A stretch of 36,728 nt of DNA from Zoogloea sp. (GTDB lineage Bacteria > Pseudomonadota > Gammaproteobacteria > Burkholderiales > Rhodocyclaceae). The notes under the pieces are model-generated. The model had not been told where the DNA came from. It made no database searches and worked only from the letters and a program-made list of their open reading frames with translations. Positions 26,213-35,800 of the stretch are shown here, piece after piece; position 1 is the stretch's first letter; the number at the start of each line of letters is the position of its first letter. The DNA is taken from positions 1-36,728 of the forward strand of contig WBTZ01000041.1 in assembly GCA_009026175.1 (NCBI GenBank). Direction: 5' to 3'. Position numbers and translations under genes: made by a program.

Positions 26213-27499
26213 TCAGCCGGCGTTGGCCGCGAACCAGGCGTCCGCCGCCGCGACGGTGCTGTCGATGTCCGCCTCGGAGTGGGCCGCGGACACGAAGCCG
26301 GCCTCGAAGGCCGACGGCGCAAAGTAGTGGCCGGCATCCAGCATGGCGTGGAAGAAGCGGTTGAAGGTCTCCTTGTCGGAGCCCATCACCTCCGCGTAAC
26401 TGCGGGGCACCGCATCGGCAAAGTAGAGGCCGAACATGCCCCCCACCGAATCGGCCACGAAGCGCACGCCATGCCTTGCCGCAGCGGCGTTGAGCCCCGC
26501 CACCAGGCGCTCGGTGCGCGCCGTGAGCGTCTCGTAGAAACCCGGCCGGGCGATCTGCTCGAGGCTGGCCAGCCCTGCCGCCACCGCCACCGGGCTGCCG
26601 GACAGCGTCCCGGCCTGGTACACCCCCCCCAGCGGGGCGATCTTTTCCATGATGTCGCGACGGCCGCCGAAGGCGCCCACCGGCATGCCGCCGCCGATCA
26701 CCTTGCCCAGGGTGGTCAGGTCGGGGGTGATGCCGAACAGCCCCTGCACACCCCGCGGCCCGACCCGGAAGCCGGTCATCACCTCGTCGAAGATCAGCAC
26801 GCTGCCGTGCTCGGTGCACAGGCGGCGAAGCAGGTGCATGAACTCGGCGGAAGGCTTGACCAGGTTCATGTTGCCGGCGACCGGCTCGATGATCACGCAG
26901 GCGATCTCTGCACCGCGGGCCTTGAAGGTCTCTTCCAGCTGGGCCGGATCGTTGTAGTCGAGCACGACGGTGTGCTTGGCGAAGTCGTCGGGCACGCCCG
27001 CGGAGGACGGATTGCCGAAGGTCAGCAGACCGGAGCCGGCCTTCACCAGCAGGCTGTCGGCGTGACCGTGGTAGCAGCCCTCGAACTTGATGATCGCATC
27101 GCGGCCGGTGAAGCCCCGGGCCAGGCGGATCGCGCTCATGGTCGCCTCGGTGCCGCTGGAGACCAGGCGCACCATCTCGAGGCTGGGCAGCAGCTCGCAC
27201 AGGCGCTCGGCCATGTCGATCTCACGCTCGGTCGGCGCGCCGAAGGACAGGCCTTCGAGGGCCGCCGCACGCACCGCCTCGACCACCACCGGGTCGGCGT
27301 GGCCGAGGATGGCGGGGCCCCAGGAGCCCACGTAATCCAGGTATTCCTTGCCATCCGCGTCCCACACCCGGGCGCCCAGCGCCTTCTTCAGGAAACGCGG
27401 GGTACCGCCCACCGAGCGGAAAGCCCGGACCGGCGAATTGACGCCGCCGGGAATGGTGCGCTGGGCGCGGGCAAAGAGCTCTTCGTTGCGACTGGTCAT
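26213..27499 (-). CDS. hemL: Glutamate-1-semialdehyde 2,1-aminomutase
   Basis: A 428-residue PLP enzyme that converts glutamate-1-semialdehyde to 5-aminolevulinate, the tetrapyrrole precursor, in the C5 pathway. The N-terminal [27 protein letters not shown] is the standard start, so the ATG at 27499 is used rather than codons further upstream. Motifs: [17 protein letters not shown], the [10 protein letters not shown] segment, [12 protein letters not shown], and the PLP lysine K266 in [14 protein letters not shown], matching K265 of Escherichia coli. [15 protein letters not shown] closes the active site. thiE ends 19 bases upstream, so hemL may be the third gene of a thiD-thiE-hemL unit; both ThiE and HemL work in cofactor synthesis. 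Confidence 0.97.
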   Translation of the reverse strand: MTSRNEELFARAQRTIPGGVNSPVRAFRSVGGTPRFLKKALGARVWDADGKEYLDYVGSWGPAILGHADPVVVEAVRAAALEGLSFGAPTEREIDMAERLCELLPSLEMVRLVSSGTEATMSAIRLARGFTGRDAIIKFEGCYHGHADSLLVKAGSGLLTFGNPSSAGVPDDFAKHTVVLDYNDPAQLEETFKARGAEIACVIIEPVAGNMNLVKPSAEFMHLLRRLCTEHGSVLIFDEVMTGFRVGPRGVQGLFGITPDLTTLGKVIGGGMPVGAFGGRRDIMEKIAPLGGVYQAGTLSGSPVAVAAGLASLEQIARPGFYETLTARTERLVAGLNAAAARHGVRFVADSVGGMFGLYFADAVPRSYAEVMGSDKETFNRFFHAMLDAGHYFAPSAFEAGFVSAAHSEADIDSTVAAADAWFAANAG

Positions 27500-27518
27500 A
27501 CGGGGACTTTCCAAGAGG

Positions 27519-28133
27519 TCATTCAAACAGCCCGGCAAAGGCCGCCGCACGGGCGGCCGGGTCGGGCGCGGAAAACAGGTCGCTGATCACCGCCGGCAGG
27601 TCGGCACCGGCCTCGATCAGGGGACGGACATTGTCCAGGGTGATGCCGCCGATGGCGGCCACCGGCAGGCCCAGCTCCGCCTTCGCGCGGGCGATCAGGC
27701 TGATCGGCGCGCACGGCGCCAGGGGCTTGGTGGACGAGGGATACATGGCCCCGAAGGCCACGTAATCGACACCGGCCGCCGCGGCGGCTTCGGCCCGCGC
27801 CCATTCGCCGTAGCAGCTCGCCCCGAGAATGCGGCCCGGCCCCAGCGCCCGCCGGGCGGCGGCCAGGTCACCATCGTCGCGCCCCAGGTGGGCACCATCG
27901 GCACCCAGCTCGAGGGCCAGTTGCAGGTCGTCGTTGATCAGCAGGGGAACACCGGCCGAGCGGCACAAGGCCAGCAGTTGCGATGCCTGCTCCCGGCGCA
28001 GGGCCGGGTCGGTGGTCTTGCTGCGGTATTGCAGGAGCGCCGGCCGGCCTTCGAGCACCCGGCCGACGGCTTCGACCAGGAGGGTGGTGTCCAGCCCGTC
28101 GGGGGTCACCGCGTAGAGTCCGCGCAGAGTCAT
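27519..28133 (-). CDS. thiE: Thiamine-phosphate synthase
   Basis: A 204-residue TIM-barrel enzyme that joins hydroxymethylpyrimidine diphosphate to the thiazole phosphate to make thiamine monophosphate. Family features: GLYAVTPDG at the start, [10 protein letters not shown] (diphosphate-binding region), [21 protein letters not shown] with magnesium-binding aspartates, [21 protein letters not shown] and [12 protein letters not shown]. The ATG overlaps the thiD stop by one base (TGATG), so the two thiamine genes are translationally coupled. Confidence 0.95.
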   Translation of the reverse strand: MTLRGLYAVTPDGLDTTLLVEAVGRVLEGRPALLQYRSKTTDPALRREQASQLLALCRSAGVPLLINDDLQLALELGADGAHLGRDDGDLAAARRALGPGRILGASCYGEWARAEAAAAAGVDYVAFGAMYPSSTKPLAPCAPISLIARAKAELGLPVAAIGGITLDNVRPLIEAGADLPAVISDLFSAPDPAARAAAFAGLFE

Positions 28134-28975
28134 CAGGCCACCTCGTCATCGCGGCCCGGACGGGCCCAGAAGAAACGGTTGGGAATGTGCTGCCCCATGC
28201 CCGGCCGGAAGGCGCTGGCCAGGGCTTGCCAGGTGAAGCCCTGGGCCTCGAAGACCGCCTCGGGCATCTCCAGCCCGTGGGCCAGGGCCGCCGCCACAGC
28301 GGATGCCAGCGTGCAGCCCGAGCCGTGGTAGCTGCCCGGCAGGCGCTCCCAGCTGTCGGCGCGGATCACTCCACCGGCGCCATAAAGCGTATTCACCACC
28401 TGGGGCGTCTGGGCGTGGGAGCCGGTGATCAGCACGTATTCGCAGCCCGCCTCCAGCAGATGCTGGGCGCAGTCGGACAGGGTGCTGCCCTCCTGCCCGC
28501 CGGACAGGCAGGCCACCAGGCGGCGGGCCTCCATCGTATTGGGGGTGATCACCGTGGCCTGCGGCAGGATCAGTTCGCACAGCGCCTCCAGCATGCCTTC
28601 GGAGGCCAGCTCATCGCCGCGCCCGGACGCGACCACCGGATCGACCACCACCGGAATATGCGGGTAGTCGGCGATGATGCCGGCAATCGCCGCGACGTTG
28701 TCGGCGCTGCCCAGCACCCCCAGCTTGAAGGCCTGCACGGGCATGTCCTCGAGCACGGCACGGGCCTGCTCGGCGACGAAATCGGCATCGATGGCAAGCA
28801 CGTCCTCGACACCGGCGGTGTCCTGGACGGTCAGGGCGGTGATAACCGTCAGCGCGTGACAGCCCATCCCTGACAATGTCATGATGTCAGCCTGTATACC
28901 GGCGCCGCCCGTGGGATCGGCAGCGGCAAAGACGAGAACGAGTGGAGGGTGGGGATCGTTGCGGTTTATAGTCAT
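28133..28975 (-). CDS. thiD: Hydroxymethylpyrimidine / phosphomethylpyrimidine kinase
   Basis: A 280-residue ribokinase-family enzyme that phosphorylates HMP twice to the diphosphate used by ThiE. DPTGGAGIQADIMTLSGMGCHALTVITALTVQD is the classic N-terminal region; PVVVDPVVASGRGDEL, TPNTMEARRL and the anion hole and catalytic segment YHGSGCTLASAVAAALAHG follow. The protein carries about 15 extra N-terminal residues before the usual start and a C-terminal tail past the usual end. No TPP riboswitch (THI box) is visible in the 91-base leader shared with the divergent rubredoxin gene. Confidence 0.95.
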   Translation of the reverse strand: MTINRNDPHPPLVLVFAAADPTGGAGIQADIMTLSGMGCHALTVITALTVQDTAGVEDVLAIDADFVAEQARAVLEDMPVQAFKLGVLGSADNVAAIAGIIADYPHIPVVVDPVVASGRGDELASEGMLEALCELILPQATVITPNTMEARRLVACLSGGQEGSTLSDCAQHLLEAGCEYVLITGSHAQTPQVVNTLYGAGGVIRADSWERLPGSYHGSGCTLASAVAAALAHGLEMPEAVFEAQGFTWQALASAFRPGMGQHIPNRFFWARPGRDDEVA

Positions 28976-29066
28976 TAGGAAGGCCGAGGACGCACAAATT
29001 TAACTGCGACTGCGCTACCATTCACGATCCAGACGATTCTAGCCGAAATCATCGCAACGCACTCAA
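28976..29066. promoter_or_regulatory. Divergent region between thiD and rubredoxin
   Basis: A 91-base gap with promoters for both directions expected. The AT-rich AAATTTAA at 28997-29004 gives a minus-strand TTAAAT that could be the thiD -10, but the matching -35 is poor. The plus-strand promoter cannot be placed with confidence. Confidence 0.3.
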
Positions 29067-29246
29067 ATGGCCAATTCCCCATTCCGGACCTGGATGTGTC
29101 TGATCTGCGGTTATATCTACGACGAGGAAGTCGGATCCCCCGAAGAGGGCATCCCCCCCGGCACCCGCTGGGAAGACATCCCCCCCAACTGGACCTGTCC
29201 CGAATGCGGCGCCCGCAAGGACGACTTCGAAATGGTCACCATCTGA
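29067..29246 (+). CDS. Rubredoxin
   Basis: A 59-residue rubredoxin, a small iron-binding electron carrier. The four iron ligands are C11, C14, C44 and C47 in CLICGY and CPECGA. Between them lie the family landmarks YDEEVGSPEEGIPPGTRWEDIPPNW, and the protein ends DDFEMVTI. The ATG at 29067 gives MANSPFRTWMC, the typical length of the short form. It precedes the pil chemosensory genes by 85 bases on the same strand. This neighbour relation recurs in betaproteobacteria; whether it has functional meaning is unknown. Rubredoxins reduce alkane hydroxylases or oxygen- and peroxide-removing enzymes, none of which is here. Confidence 0.95.
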   Translation: MANSPFRTWMCLICGYIYDEEVGSPEEGIPPGTRWEDIPPNWTCPECGARKDDFEMVTI

Positions 29247-29331
29247 CCGCCCGTCGCCTCCCTTCCGGCCGCCCATCAACCCAGGCTTATTCCATCCGCA
29301 ACGACATCGGTATGCCCCCTGGAGAATCAAG

Positions 29332-29733
29332 GTGAATCTCAGCGGAATAAAGGTCATGGTCATCGATGACAGCAATACCATCCGCCGCAGTGCCGAGATC
29401 TTTCTCGCCCAGGCCGGCTGCCAGGTGGTACTCGCCGAAGATGGCTTCGACGCCCTTTCCAAGATTGCAGACCACGCGCCCGACCTGATCTTCGTGGACA
29501 TCATGATGCCCCGCCTCGACGGGTATCAGACCTGCGCCCTGATCAAGAAGAACGCACGCCTCAAGTCCACCCCGGTCATCATGCTCTCCTCCAAGGACGG
29601 CCTTTTCGACCGGGCGCGGGGCAGGCTCGCCGGATCTGACGAATACCTCACCAAGCCGTTCACCAAGGAAAGCCTGCTGCGCTCGGTGGCCGCCCATACC
29701 CAGGCGGCCCGACAGACCACGGCCAACGACTGA
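29332..29733 (+). CDS. pilG: Type IV pilus response regulator PilG
   Basis: A 133-residue single-domain receiver. The phosphoacceptor is D56 in LIFVDIMMPRLDGY, the acidic pair is D12-D13 (VIDDSNTIRRS), and the switch and lysine are in MLSSKDG and LTKPF. It has no output domain. PilG receivers act downstream of the Chp/Pil histidine kinase and promote pilus extension and, in Pseudomonas, cAMP production. The start is a GTG at 29332 with GGAG upstream. It is the first of the pilGHIJ-pilL cluster, with pilH 18 bases behind. Confidence 0.92.
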   Translation: MNLSGIKVMVIDDSNTIRRSAEIFLAQAGCQVVLAEDGFDALSKIADHAPDLIFVDIMMPRLDGYQTCALIKKNARLKSTPVIMLSSKDGLFDRARGRLAGSDEYLTKPFTKESLLRSVAAHTQAARQTTAND

Positions 29734-29751
29734 TCAGCCCGAGACGGACCC

Positions 29752-30117
29752 ATGACGATCAAGAAAATTCTCGTCGTAGACGATTCCCCCACCGAAAGAC
29801 TCGCCCTCTCGGAAGTACTGGTGAAGAGCGGCTACCAGGTGGTGACCGCCGAAAGCGGCGATGAGGCGGTGATCAAGAGCAAGACCGAGATGCCCGACCT
29901 GATCCTGATGGACGTGGTCATGCCCGGCACCAATGGTTACCAGGCGACCCGGACCATCGTGCGCGACGACGTCACCCGCAACATCCCGGTGATCATCTGC
30001 ACCAGCAAGGGCCTCGAGACCGACAAGATCTGGGGTTTGCGCCAGGGCGCCTACGATTACATGGTCAAGCCCCTGGACCACGCGACACTCCTCGAGAAAA
30101 TCCGGGCCATGGGCTGA
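29752..30117 (+). CDS. pilH: Type IV pilus response regulator PilH
   Basis: A 121-residue CheY-like receiver. The phosphoacceptor is D54 in LILMDVVMPGTNGYQATR, with D10-D11 in VVDDSPTERLAL and the lysine in YMVKPL. The segment TSKGLETDKIWGLRQGAYDY is typical of PilH. In Pseudomonas PilH opposes PilG and favours pilus retraction or acts as a phosphate sink. pilI follows after 9 bases. Confidence 0.93.
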   Translation: MTIKKILVVDDSPTERLALSEVLVKSGYQVVTAESGDEAVIKSKTEMPDLILMDVVMPGTNGYQATRTIVRDDVTRNIPVIICTSKGLETDKIWGLRQGAYDYMVKPLDHATLLEKIRAMG

Positions 30118-30126
30118 GGACGGGCG

Positions 30127-30642
30127 ATGGCCAAGCGGATCAGTCTCCACGAATTCCAGGCCGGCCTCGCCCGGCGCCTGGCCGAGGCCCGCGACACCCG
30201 GGCGTCGGCACTGCTGGCCATCCAGGCCGGCAAACGCAACTGGCTCGTCGACCTCACCGAAGCGGGCGAGATCCTGGCGGTTCCGCCGCTGGCCCCGGTC
30301 CCCCTCAGCCAGCACTGGTTCCGGGGCCTGGCGAGCGTTCGCGGCACCCTTTTCGGTGTCGTCGACTTCGCGTCCTTCCATGGCGACACCCCGATTGCCG
30401 CGGCCGGGCATTCCCGCCTGCTGCTGGTCGGCGTTCGCCACGACCTGAACTGCGCCATCCTCGTCAGCCGGGCCCTCGGCCTGCGCGCCATCGAGGACTT
30501 CGAAGCCCTGCCCGCCTCGCCGGATCCGGAGCAACCCTGGATCGGCGACCAGCTCCGGGATTCCCGCGGCACCCACTGGACGCGCCTGAAGGTTGCAGAC
30601 CTGCTGAATCACCCTAGCTTTCTGGACGCAGCACAATCATGA
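30127..30642 (+). CDS. pilI: CheW-like adaptor PilI
   Basis: A 171-residue CheW-domain protein expected to couple the receptor PilJ to the histidine kinase. The CheW fold runs from about residue 25 (SALLAIQAGKRNWLVDLTEAGEILAVPPLAPVPLSQHWFRGLASVRGTLFGVVDF) to about 160, where DAAQS ends the protein. The RGTLFGVVDF strand is the part of CheW that contacts receptor and kinase P5. The stop overlaps an ATG (ATGA) that opens a 13-codon ORF before pilJ. Confidence 0.93.
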   Translation: MAKRISLHEFQAGLARRLAEARDTRASALLAIQAGKRNWLVDLTEAGEILAVPPLAPVPLSQHWFRGLASVRGTLFGVVDFASFHGDTPIAAAGHSRLLLVGVRHDLNCAILVSRALGLRAIEDFEALPASPDPEQPWIGDQLRDSRGTHWTRLKVADLLNHPSFLDAAQS

Positions 30643-30680
30643 AAATCCATTCGGGAGGAGCAGCGGACTTCATCCGCTGA
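30639..30680 (+). CDS. Possible 13-codon leader ORF between pilI and pilJ
   Basis: ATG at 30639 overlaps the pilI stop (ATGA) and reads MKIHSGGAADFIR before a TGA at 30678-30680. It fills the pilI-pilJ gap exactly. The TGA is followed at once by GTGAGGA, the ribosome site of pilJ. A stem-loop of CAGCGGA (30661-30667) and TCCGCTG (30673-30679) lies within it. The ORF may let ribosomes leaving pilI continue through the hairpin to pilJ, or may be chance. There is no evidence of a functional peptide. Confidence 0.35.
   Translation: MKIHSGGAADFIR
30661..30679 (+). other. Stem-loop before the pilJ ribosome site
   Basis: CAGCGGA (30661-30667), loop CTTCA, TCCGCTG (30673-30679) form a perfect 7-bp hairpin ending two bases before the pilJ GAGGA at 30683-30687. 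It could tune pilJ translation relative to pilI. Confidence 0.45.
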
Positions 30681-30692
30681 GTGAGGAAAAAA

Positions 30693-32816
30693 ATGGCATT
30701 CAAGTTACCCGGACTGTCGCTCGGCGGCAGCAAAGCAGCCGCCAGCAATGTGGACACCATCCTCGACTCCGGTGACGGCACCACCGCCACCGCCCCGCTG
30801 CCCTTTCTGGCCGGCAAGAGCGCAGCCGAACAATTGCGCCTGCTGCGAATCCCCTTCCTGATCTTCGCCGCGCTGACCATCGCCTTCGTGCTCTACCAGA
30901 TCCGGGTCAGCAGCTTCGGTACCGCCTACGTCACCGCCGCGGGTCAGATGCGCACCCTGTCCCAGCAGCTCGCCAAGGCCAGCCAGCTGGCCCTGCAGGG
31001 CGAAGCGTCCGCCTTCGTCGAGCTCAAGAGCAGCCGCGAACAGTTCAACACCCTGCTCAATGCCGTCACCAACGGGGGCGACGTGGAAGGCACCTCGGTG
31101 CCCGGTGGCAGCAGCGCGGTGACCGACGAGCTCAACGGCGTCACCGAGCTCTGGCAGAAGACCGACAAGGATGCAGGCAACCTGCTCGACCAGGAAAAGA
31201 ACCTGGCCGGCCTGGGCAAGGCGGTGAGCACCATCAACACCAAAAATCCCCAGCTCCTCGAGCTCTCCGAACAGGTGGCGGCCCTCAAGCTGCAGGGCGG
31301 CGCCTCCGCCCGCGAGATCGCCGTGGCCAACCAGGTCGTGATGCTGACCCAGCGCATCGCCAAGAACGCCAACGCCCTGCTGGTGGCCAACGCCATCGAC
31401 CCGGAAGTGGCCTTCCTGCTCGGCAAGGACACCAACACCTTCCGCGAGCTGATCGAACAGCTCCAGAAGATGACCGCCGACGGCAGCGACGCCAAGGCCA
31501 AGCTGGCCGAACTCGAAGCCGTGGGCAAGGACAACCTGGGCTCCGTCACCGCCATCCTCGGCAGCATCCAGCGCCTGGTGCAGGCCAAGCAGGCCGGCAG
31601 CCAGATCTTCCAGAACTCCGGCCCCCTGCTCGCCAAGACCAGCGCCCTGGCCGACGGCTACACCCGCGCCTACACCGGCTTCTTCACCTGGGTCAGCCTG
31701 GCGATCATCCTCTGTGCCCTGCTCACCCTGGTCTGCCTGGTGCTGATGGCCAAGACCTACAACGACGACATCGCCCGCCGCCGCCTGGCCGCGGAGCGCC
31801 TCAAGGAAGCCGCCGAGGCCGAACGCAACGGCACCCAGCAGGCCATCCTGCGCCTCATGAACGAAATGGGCGACCTGGCCGACGGCGACCTCACCGTGCG
31901 CGCCACCGTCACCGAGGACATCACCGGCGCCATCGCCGACTCGGTGAACTACACCATCGAGGAACTCTCCGTGCTGGTGCGCCGCATCAACGACGCCGCC
32001 ATCCGCGTGACGGCCGCCACCGAGTCCGCCCAGCAGACCTCGGACGAACTGCTCGCCGCCACCGAACGTCAGGCCCAGGAGCTCCGCCTGGCAGGGGAAA
32101 CCGCCCAGAGCATGGCCAGCTCCATGAGCGCCGCCTCGGAAGACGCCCTGCAATCGGCCCAGGTGGCCCGCCGCTCCCTCGAAGCCGCCCAGAAGGGCGC
32201 GGTTGCGGTGGAGGACACCATCAAGGGCATGAACGAAATCCGCGAAAAGATCCAGGAAACCTCCAAGCGCATCAAGCGTCTCGGCGAGTCCTCCCAGGAG
32301 ATCGGCGAGATCGTCGAACTGATCTCCGACATTACCGAACAGACCAACGTGCTGGCCCTCAACGCCGCCATCCAGGCGGCCTCCGCGGGTGAAGCCGGTC
32401 GCGGCTTCTCGGTGGTGGCAGAAGAAGTGCAGCGCCTGGCGGAACGTTCCGCCGAGGCCACCAAGCAGATCGGCGCGATCGTCAAGACCATCCAGACCGA
32501 CACCGGCGACGCCGTGGCGGCCATGGAAAACGCCACCCGCGACGTGGTGGACGGCGCCCACCTGTCCGAAACCGCCGGCCAGGAACTGGCCGAGATCGAA
32601 CGGGTGTCCGCCGAAACCGCCCAGCTGATCGAACGCATCTCGGTCAGCACCGAAGTCCAGGCCCGGGCGGCAACCCAGGTGGCCGAGAAGATGAAGGGCA
32701 TTCTCGCCATCACCGACCGCACCACCGCCGGCACGCAGCAGACCGCCGTGTCGATTGGCGAACTGGCCGACCTGGCCGTCGAACTCAAGGGCTCGGTCTC
32801 CGGCTTCAAGGTCTGA
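30693..32816 (+). CDS. pilJ: Type IV pilus methyl-accepting chemoreceptor PilJ
   Basis: A 707-residue chemoreceptor for the Pil/Chp system. Helix 1 (about 52-70) and helix 2 (about 329-352) enclose a large helical periplasmic region (about 71-328) containing the PilJ-type sensor repeats: [22 protein letters not shown], and later [21 protein letters not shown]-like region follows ([25 protein letters not shown]), then the long signalling coiled coil whose tip reads [21 protein letters not shown] (about 563-583). Start: the ATG at 30693 has GAGGA six bases upstream; a GTG at 30681 lies inside that site and is rejected. PilJ is thought to sense the pilus or its retraction state and to signal to the kinase encoded next. 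Confidence 0.95.
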   Translation: MAFKLPGLSLGGSKAAASNVDTILDSGDGTTATAPLPFLAGKSAAEQLRLLRIPFLIFAALTIAFVLYQIRVSSFGTAYVTAAGQMRTLSQQLAKASQLALQGEASAFVELKSSREQFNTLLNAVTNGGDVEGTSVPGGSSAVTDELNGVTELWQKTDKDAGNLLDQEKNLAGLGKAVSTINTKNPQLLELSEQVAALKLQGGASAREIAVANQVVMLTQRIAKNANALLVANAIDPEVAFLLGKDTNTFRELIEQLQKMTADGSDAKAKLAELEAVGKDNLGSVTAILGSIQRLVQAKQAGSQIFQNSGPLLAKTSALADGYTRAYTGFFTWVSLAIILCALLTLVCLVLMAKTYNDDIARRRLAAERLKEAAEAERNGTQQAILRLMNEMGDLADGDLTVRATVTEDITGAIADSVNYTIEELSVLVRRINDAAIRVTAATESAQQTSDELLAATERQAQELRLAGETAQSMASSMSAASEDALQSAQVARRSLEAAQKGAVAVEDTIKGMNEIREKIQETSKRIKRLGESSQEIGEIVELISDITEQTNVLALNAAIQAASAGEAGRGFSVVAEEVQRLAERSAEATKQIGAIVKTIQTDTGDAVAAMENATRDVVDGAHLSETAGQELAEIERVSAETAQLIERISVSTEVQARAATQVAEKMKGILAITDRTTAGTQQTAVSIGELADLAVELKGSVSGFKV

Positions 32817-32852
32817 GCCCCCGCCTGAACGGAACCCGAGCAAGAACGATCG

Positions 32853-35800
32853 ATGAGCTCTGCACATGAACTCGACCTCGGTCCGCTGACCTGGGTCAAA
32901 GGCGAGATCGACCTGGCCCTCGAAAGGGCCGTGTCGGCACTCGCCGAAGCCGGGAGCGCCCCGGACCGACTGGGCAAGATCAAGTTTGCCCAGACCCATG
33001 TGCACCAGGCGCACGGGGCCCTGTCCATCGTCGGCCTGGACGGCCTGACCCAGTTCTCGGAGCAGCTGGACCGCCTGCTGGGAGACATGGCGGGCGGCCA
33101 GATCGCCTTCACGCCGGAAGCCACCCAGCTGGCAACCCGCTGCATCGCCGCGATAGGCAACTACCTGGACGAACTCACCCGCGGCCAGCCCGACCAGGCC
33201 CTGCGCCTGTTCAGCCTGTATGCCGAACTGGCGGCAGCCCGTGGCCAGGAAGCACCGACCCAGGGGGAGCTGTTCTACCCCGACCTGTCGCGCCGGCCTG
33301 CCTTTGCCACCCCCGCCGACACCAGCGAAGACCCCAAGCGCCTGCGGGCCCTGCGCGGGCGCTTCGAGCGCGGTCTGCTGAAGTGGTTCCGCAACGGCCA
33401 GGACCCGGCCGGCCCCCTCGAGATGCGTGAAGCCGTCGCCGGCATCGAGCAGCTCCAGGGCAACCCCGCCTCGCGCGCCTTCTGGTTCGCCGCGACCGCG
33501 TTCTTCGATGCCCTCGCCCAGCTCGCCCTGCCGGTGGATGCCGGCACCAAGCGCCTGTGCGGCCGGATCGACGCCCAGATGCGGCGCGTCCTCGAAGGCT
33601 CCGGCATGGTGGCCGAAAGGCTGATGCGTGACGTGCTGTACCAGGCGGCCGTCGCCACCTGCCAGACACCGGTGATCAACGCGGTCCGTGAAGCCTACGG
33701 CCTGCAGGACCTGATCCCCGGCGACAACCGCCAGGTCAGCGACACACCGCAGGCCCCGCTGCTGCGCTCCCTGCGCGAGGGCATCAGCGAAGCCAAGGAA
33801 GCCTGGGCCCAGTTTGCCAACGGCAGCGCCATCGGCCTGCCGCGCTTCCAGGACATCCTCGGCAACCTCCCTGAGCAGGCCCGCCAGCTCGACCAGCCGG
33901 AGATCTCGGAACTTCTCGAAGGCCTCGGCAACCTGGCCCGCTGGCTTCGCCAGGACCCGCTCCAGCTGAGCGATGCCCTGTCAATGGATGTCGCCACCGC
34001 GATGCTGCTGCTGGAGAACCGCCTCGAGCTGCACAGCCAGGCCGATCCCGCGGACGTCGCCCAGGAGGGGCTCCTCTGCGAACGCCTCAAGGCACACCAG
34101 CGGGGCGAGCGCCTCCCGCCCCTGCCCCTGGCCAAGCCCGAAGCCCAGGCGCGCCAGCTTGGCCGCCAGCTCGCCCACGAGATTCTCAGCAGCCTGGCCG
34201 AAGTCGAACAAAGCCTCGACGGCTACTTCCGGGCCCCCAGCGAAAGCGACGTGCTCAATGCAGTCCGCGCGCCCCTCAAGCAGATCGAAGGTGCCCTGTC
34301 GATCATGAACGAGGACGGCGCGGTGCGCCTGCTGCAGGACGCCGCGGCCCGCATCGGCGCCCTGTCGGGGTCCGAATCGGCGGCGGACGTTGCAGCCTTC
34401 GAAGAGATCGCCCACCGCCTGTCCGCCCTGGGCATCTACATCGAAGCCCTCCAGCACGGTCCGGCCGACCTGGAGCGCATCCTCCACCCCGAGCAGGCCG
34501 AAGCCCCCGACGGCAGCAGCATCGAAGCCGAACTCGACCAGCAGAAGCGCGACACCGCGGCCCTCGCCGCAGCCCTCAAGGACAATCCCGACGACGACGG
34601 CCTGCGCACCGAGCTGCAGGTCAACCTCGAGAACCTCCGCCAGGACGCCTCACTCACGGCCAACACGGAGCTCGAGAAACAGGCCCGCCAGACCCTCTCC
34701 CTGCTCGACGCCGGCGAGCTCTTCGGCGCCGAGGTTCCCATCGCGGCCGAACCGGAGGCCCCTGCCCTGTCGGCCGAGGCCAGCCGCCTGCTCGCCGCCA
34801 GCGAGGAGGAGCTGGATGCCGAACTCCTGGGGATCTTCATCGAGGAAGCCGTCGACGTCCGGGCCACCATCGCCGAGAACCTCGCCCTGCTCACCCGGAA
34901 CCCGGACGACACCGATATCCTCACCACCATCCGGCGCAGCTTCCACACCCTCAAGGGCAGTGGCCGCATGGTCGGACTCAAGGATTTCGGCGAAGCCGCC
35001 TGGGGCATCGAACAGACCCTCAATCATTGGCTGCGGCTGGAACTTCCAGTCACGGAAGAACTGCAGTCCTTCATCGGACACGCCCTCGCCGAATTCACCG
35101 CCTGGATCGACCAGCTGCAGGCCGGCGCAGGCTCCCAGCGCAATGTCACCCGCCTGCTGGAAGAAGCGGCCCTCCTGCGCGACGAAGACAGCGCCCCCCC
35201 CGAGCGCCGGGCCGAAACTGCGGCGCCCCCGGGACCCGAAGCGCAGCCTGCCGCCCCAGAAGCCGCCCCAGAGCCCGAAGAAACGCCGGCACCAGCCGTC
35301 GACGAGGAGCTGCAGGACGTTGCACTTCTCGACGAATCCCAGGAGGTAGACCTGGAGGCAACCCTGGTGATGACCGAGGTCGACCTCGCCGCCACCAGCA
35401 TCAACCTGCCCCTGTCGATGCGGGAGGACGAGGACGCTCCCTCCGAAGCCATCGAGCTGGACTTCCCCGAACTCAGCTTCGACGATCCGGCCATCGCCGG
35501 TGCGATGCCCTCGCCCGTTCACGACGCACCGGCCGAAGCGCCGGAGGCCCCCCTTCCCGAAGTCCTGGACGAGGCGTTTGCCGACATCGTCGCCGACGCG
35601 CCGCCTGCGCCCGCGATCCCCGAGCCGGAACAGGCCGAAGCGATCGAACTGTCCGACGCCCTCGAGCCGGCCGAATCGCTCGAACTCACCGCCCCCGAAG
35701 CCCCCGCGGAAGGCAGCCCGGTCACCGCCGCCGAACCGGAAGCTTTTGATTTCGACTTCGAGCTCACGCCCGACACCGCCCAGATCCCCGACATCGAAGC

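Noticed and set aside
28976-29066. Possible TPP riboswitch before thiD
   Set aside because: The leader is short and lacks the conserved CUGAGA and related THI-box elements.
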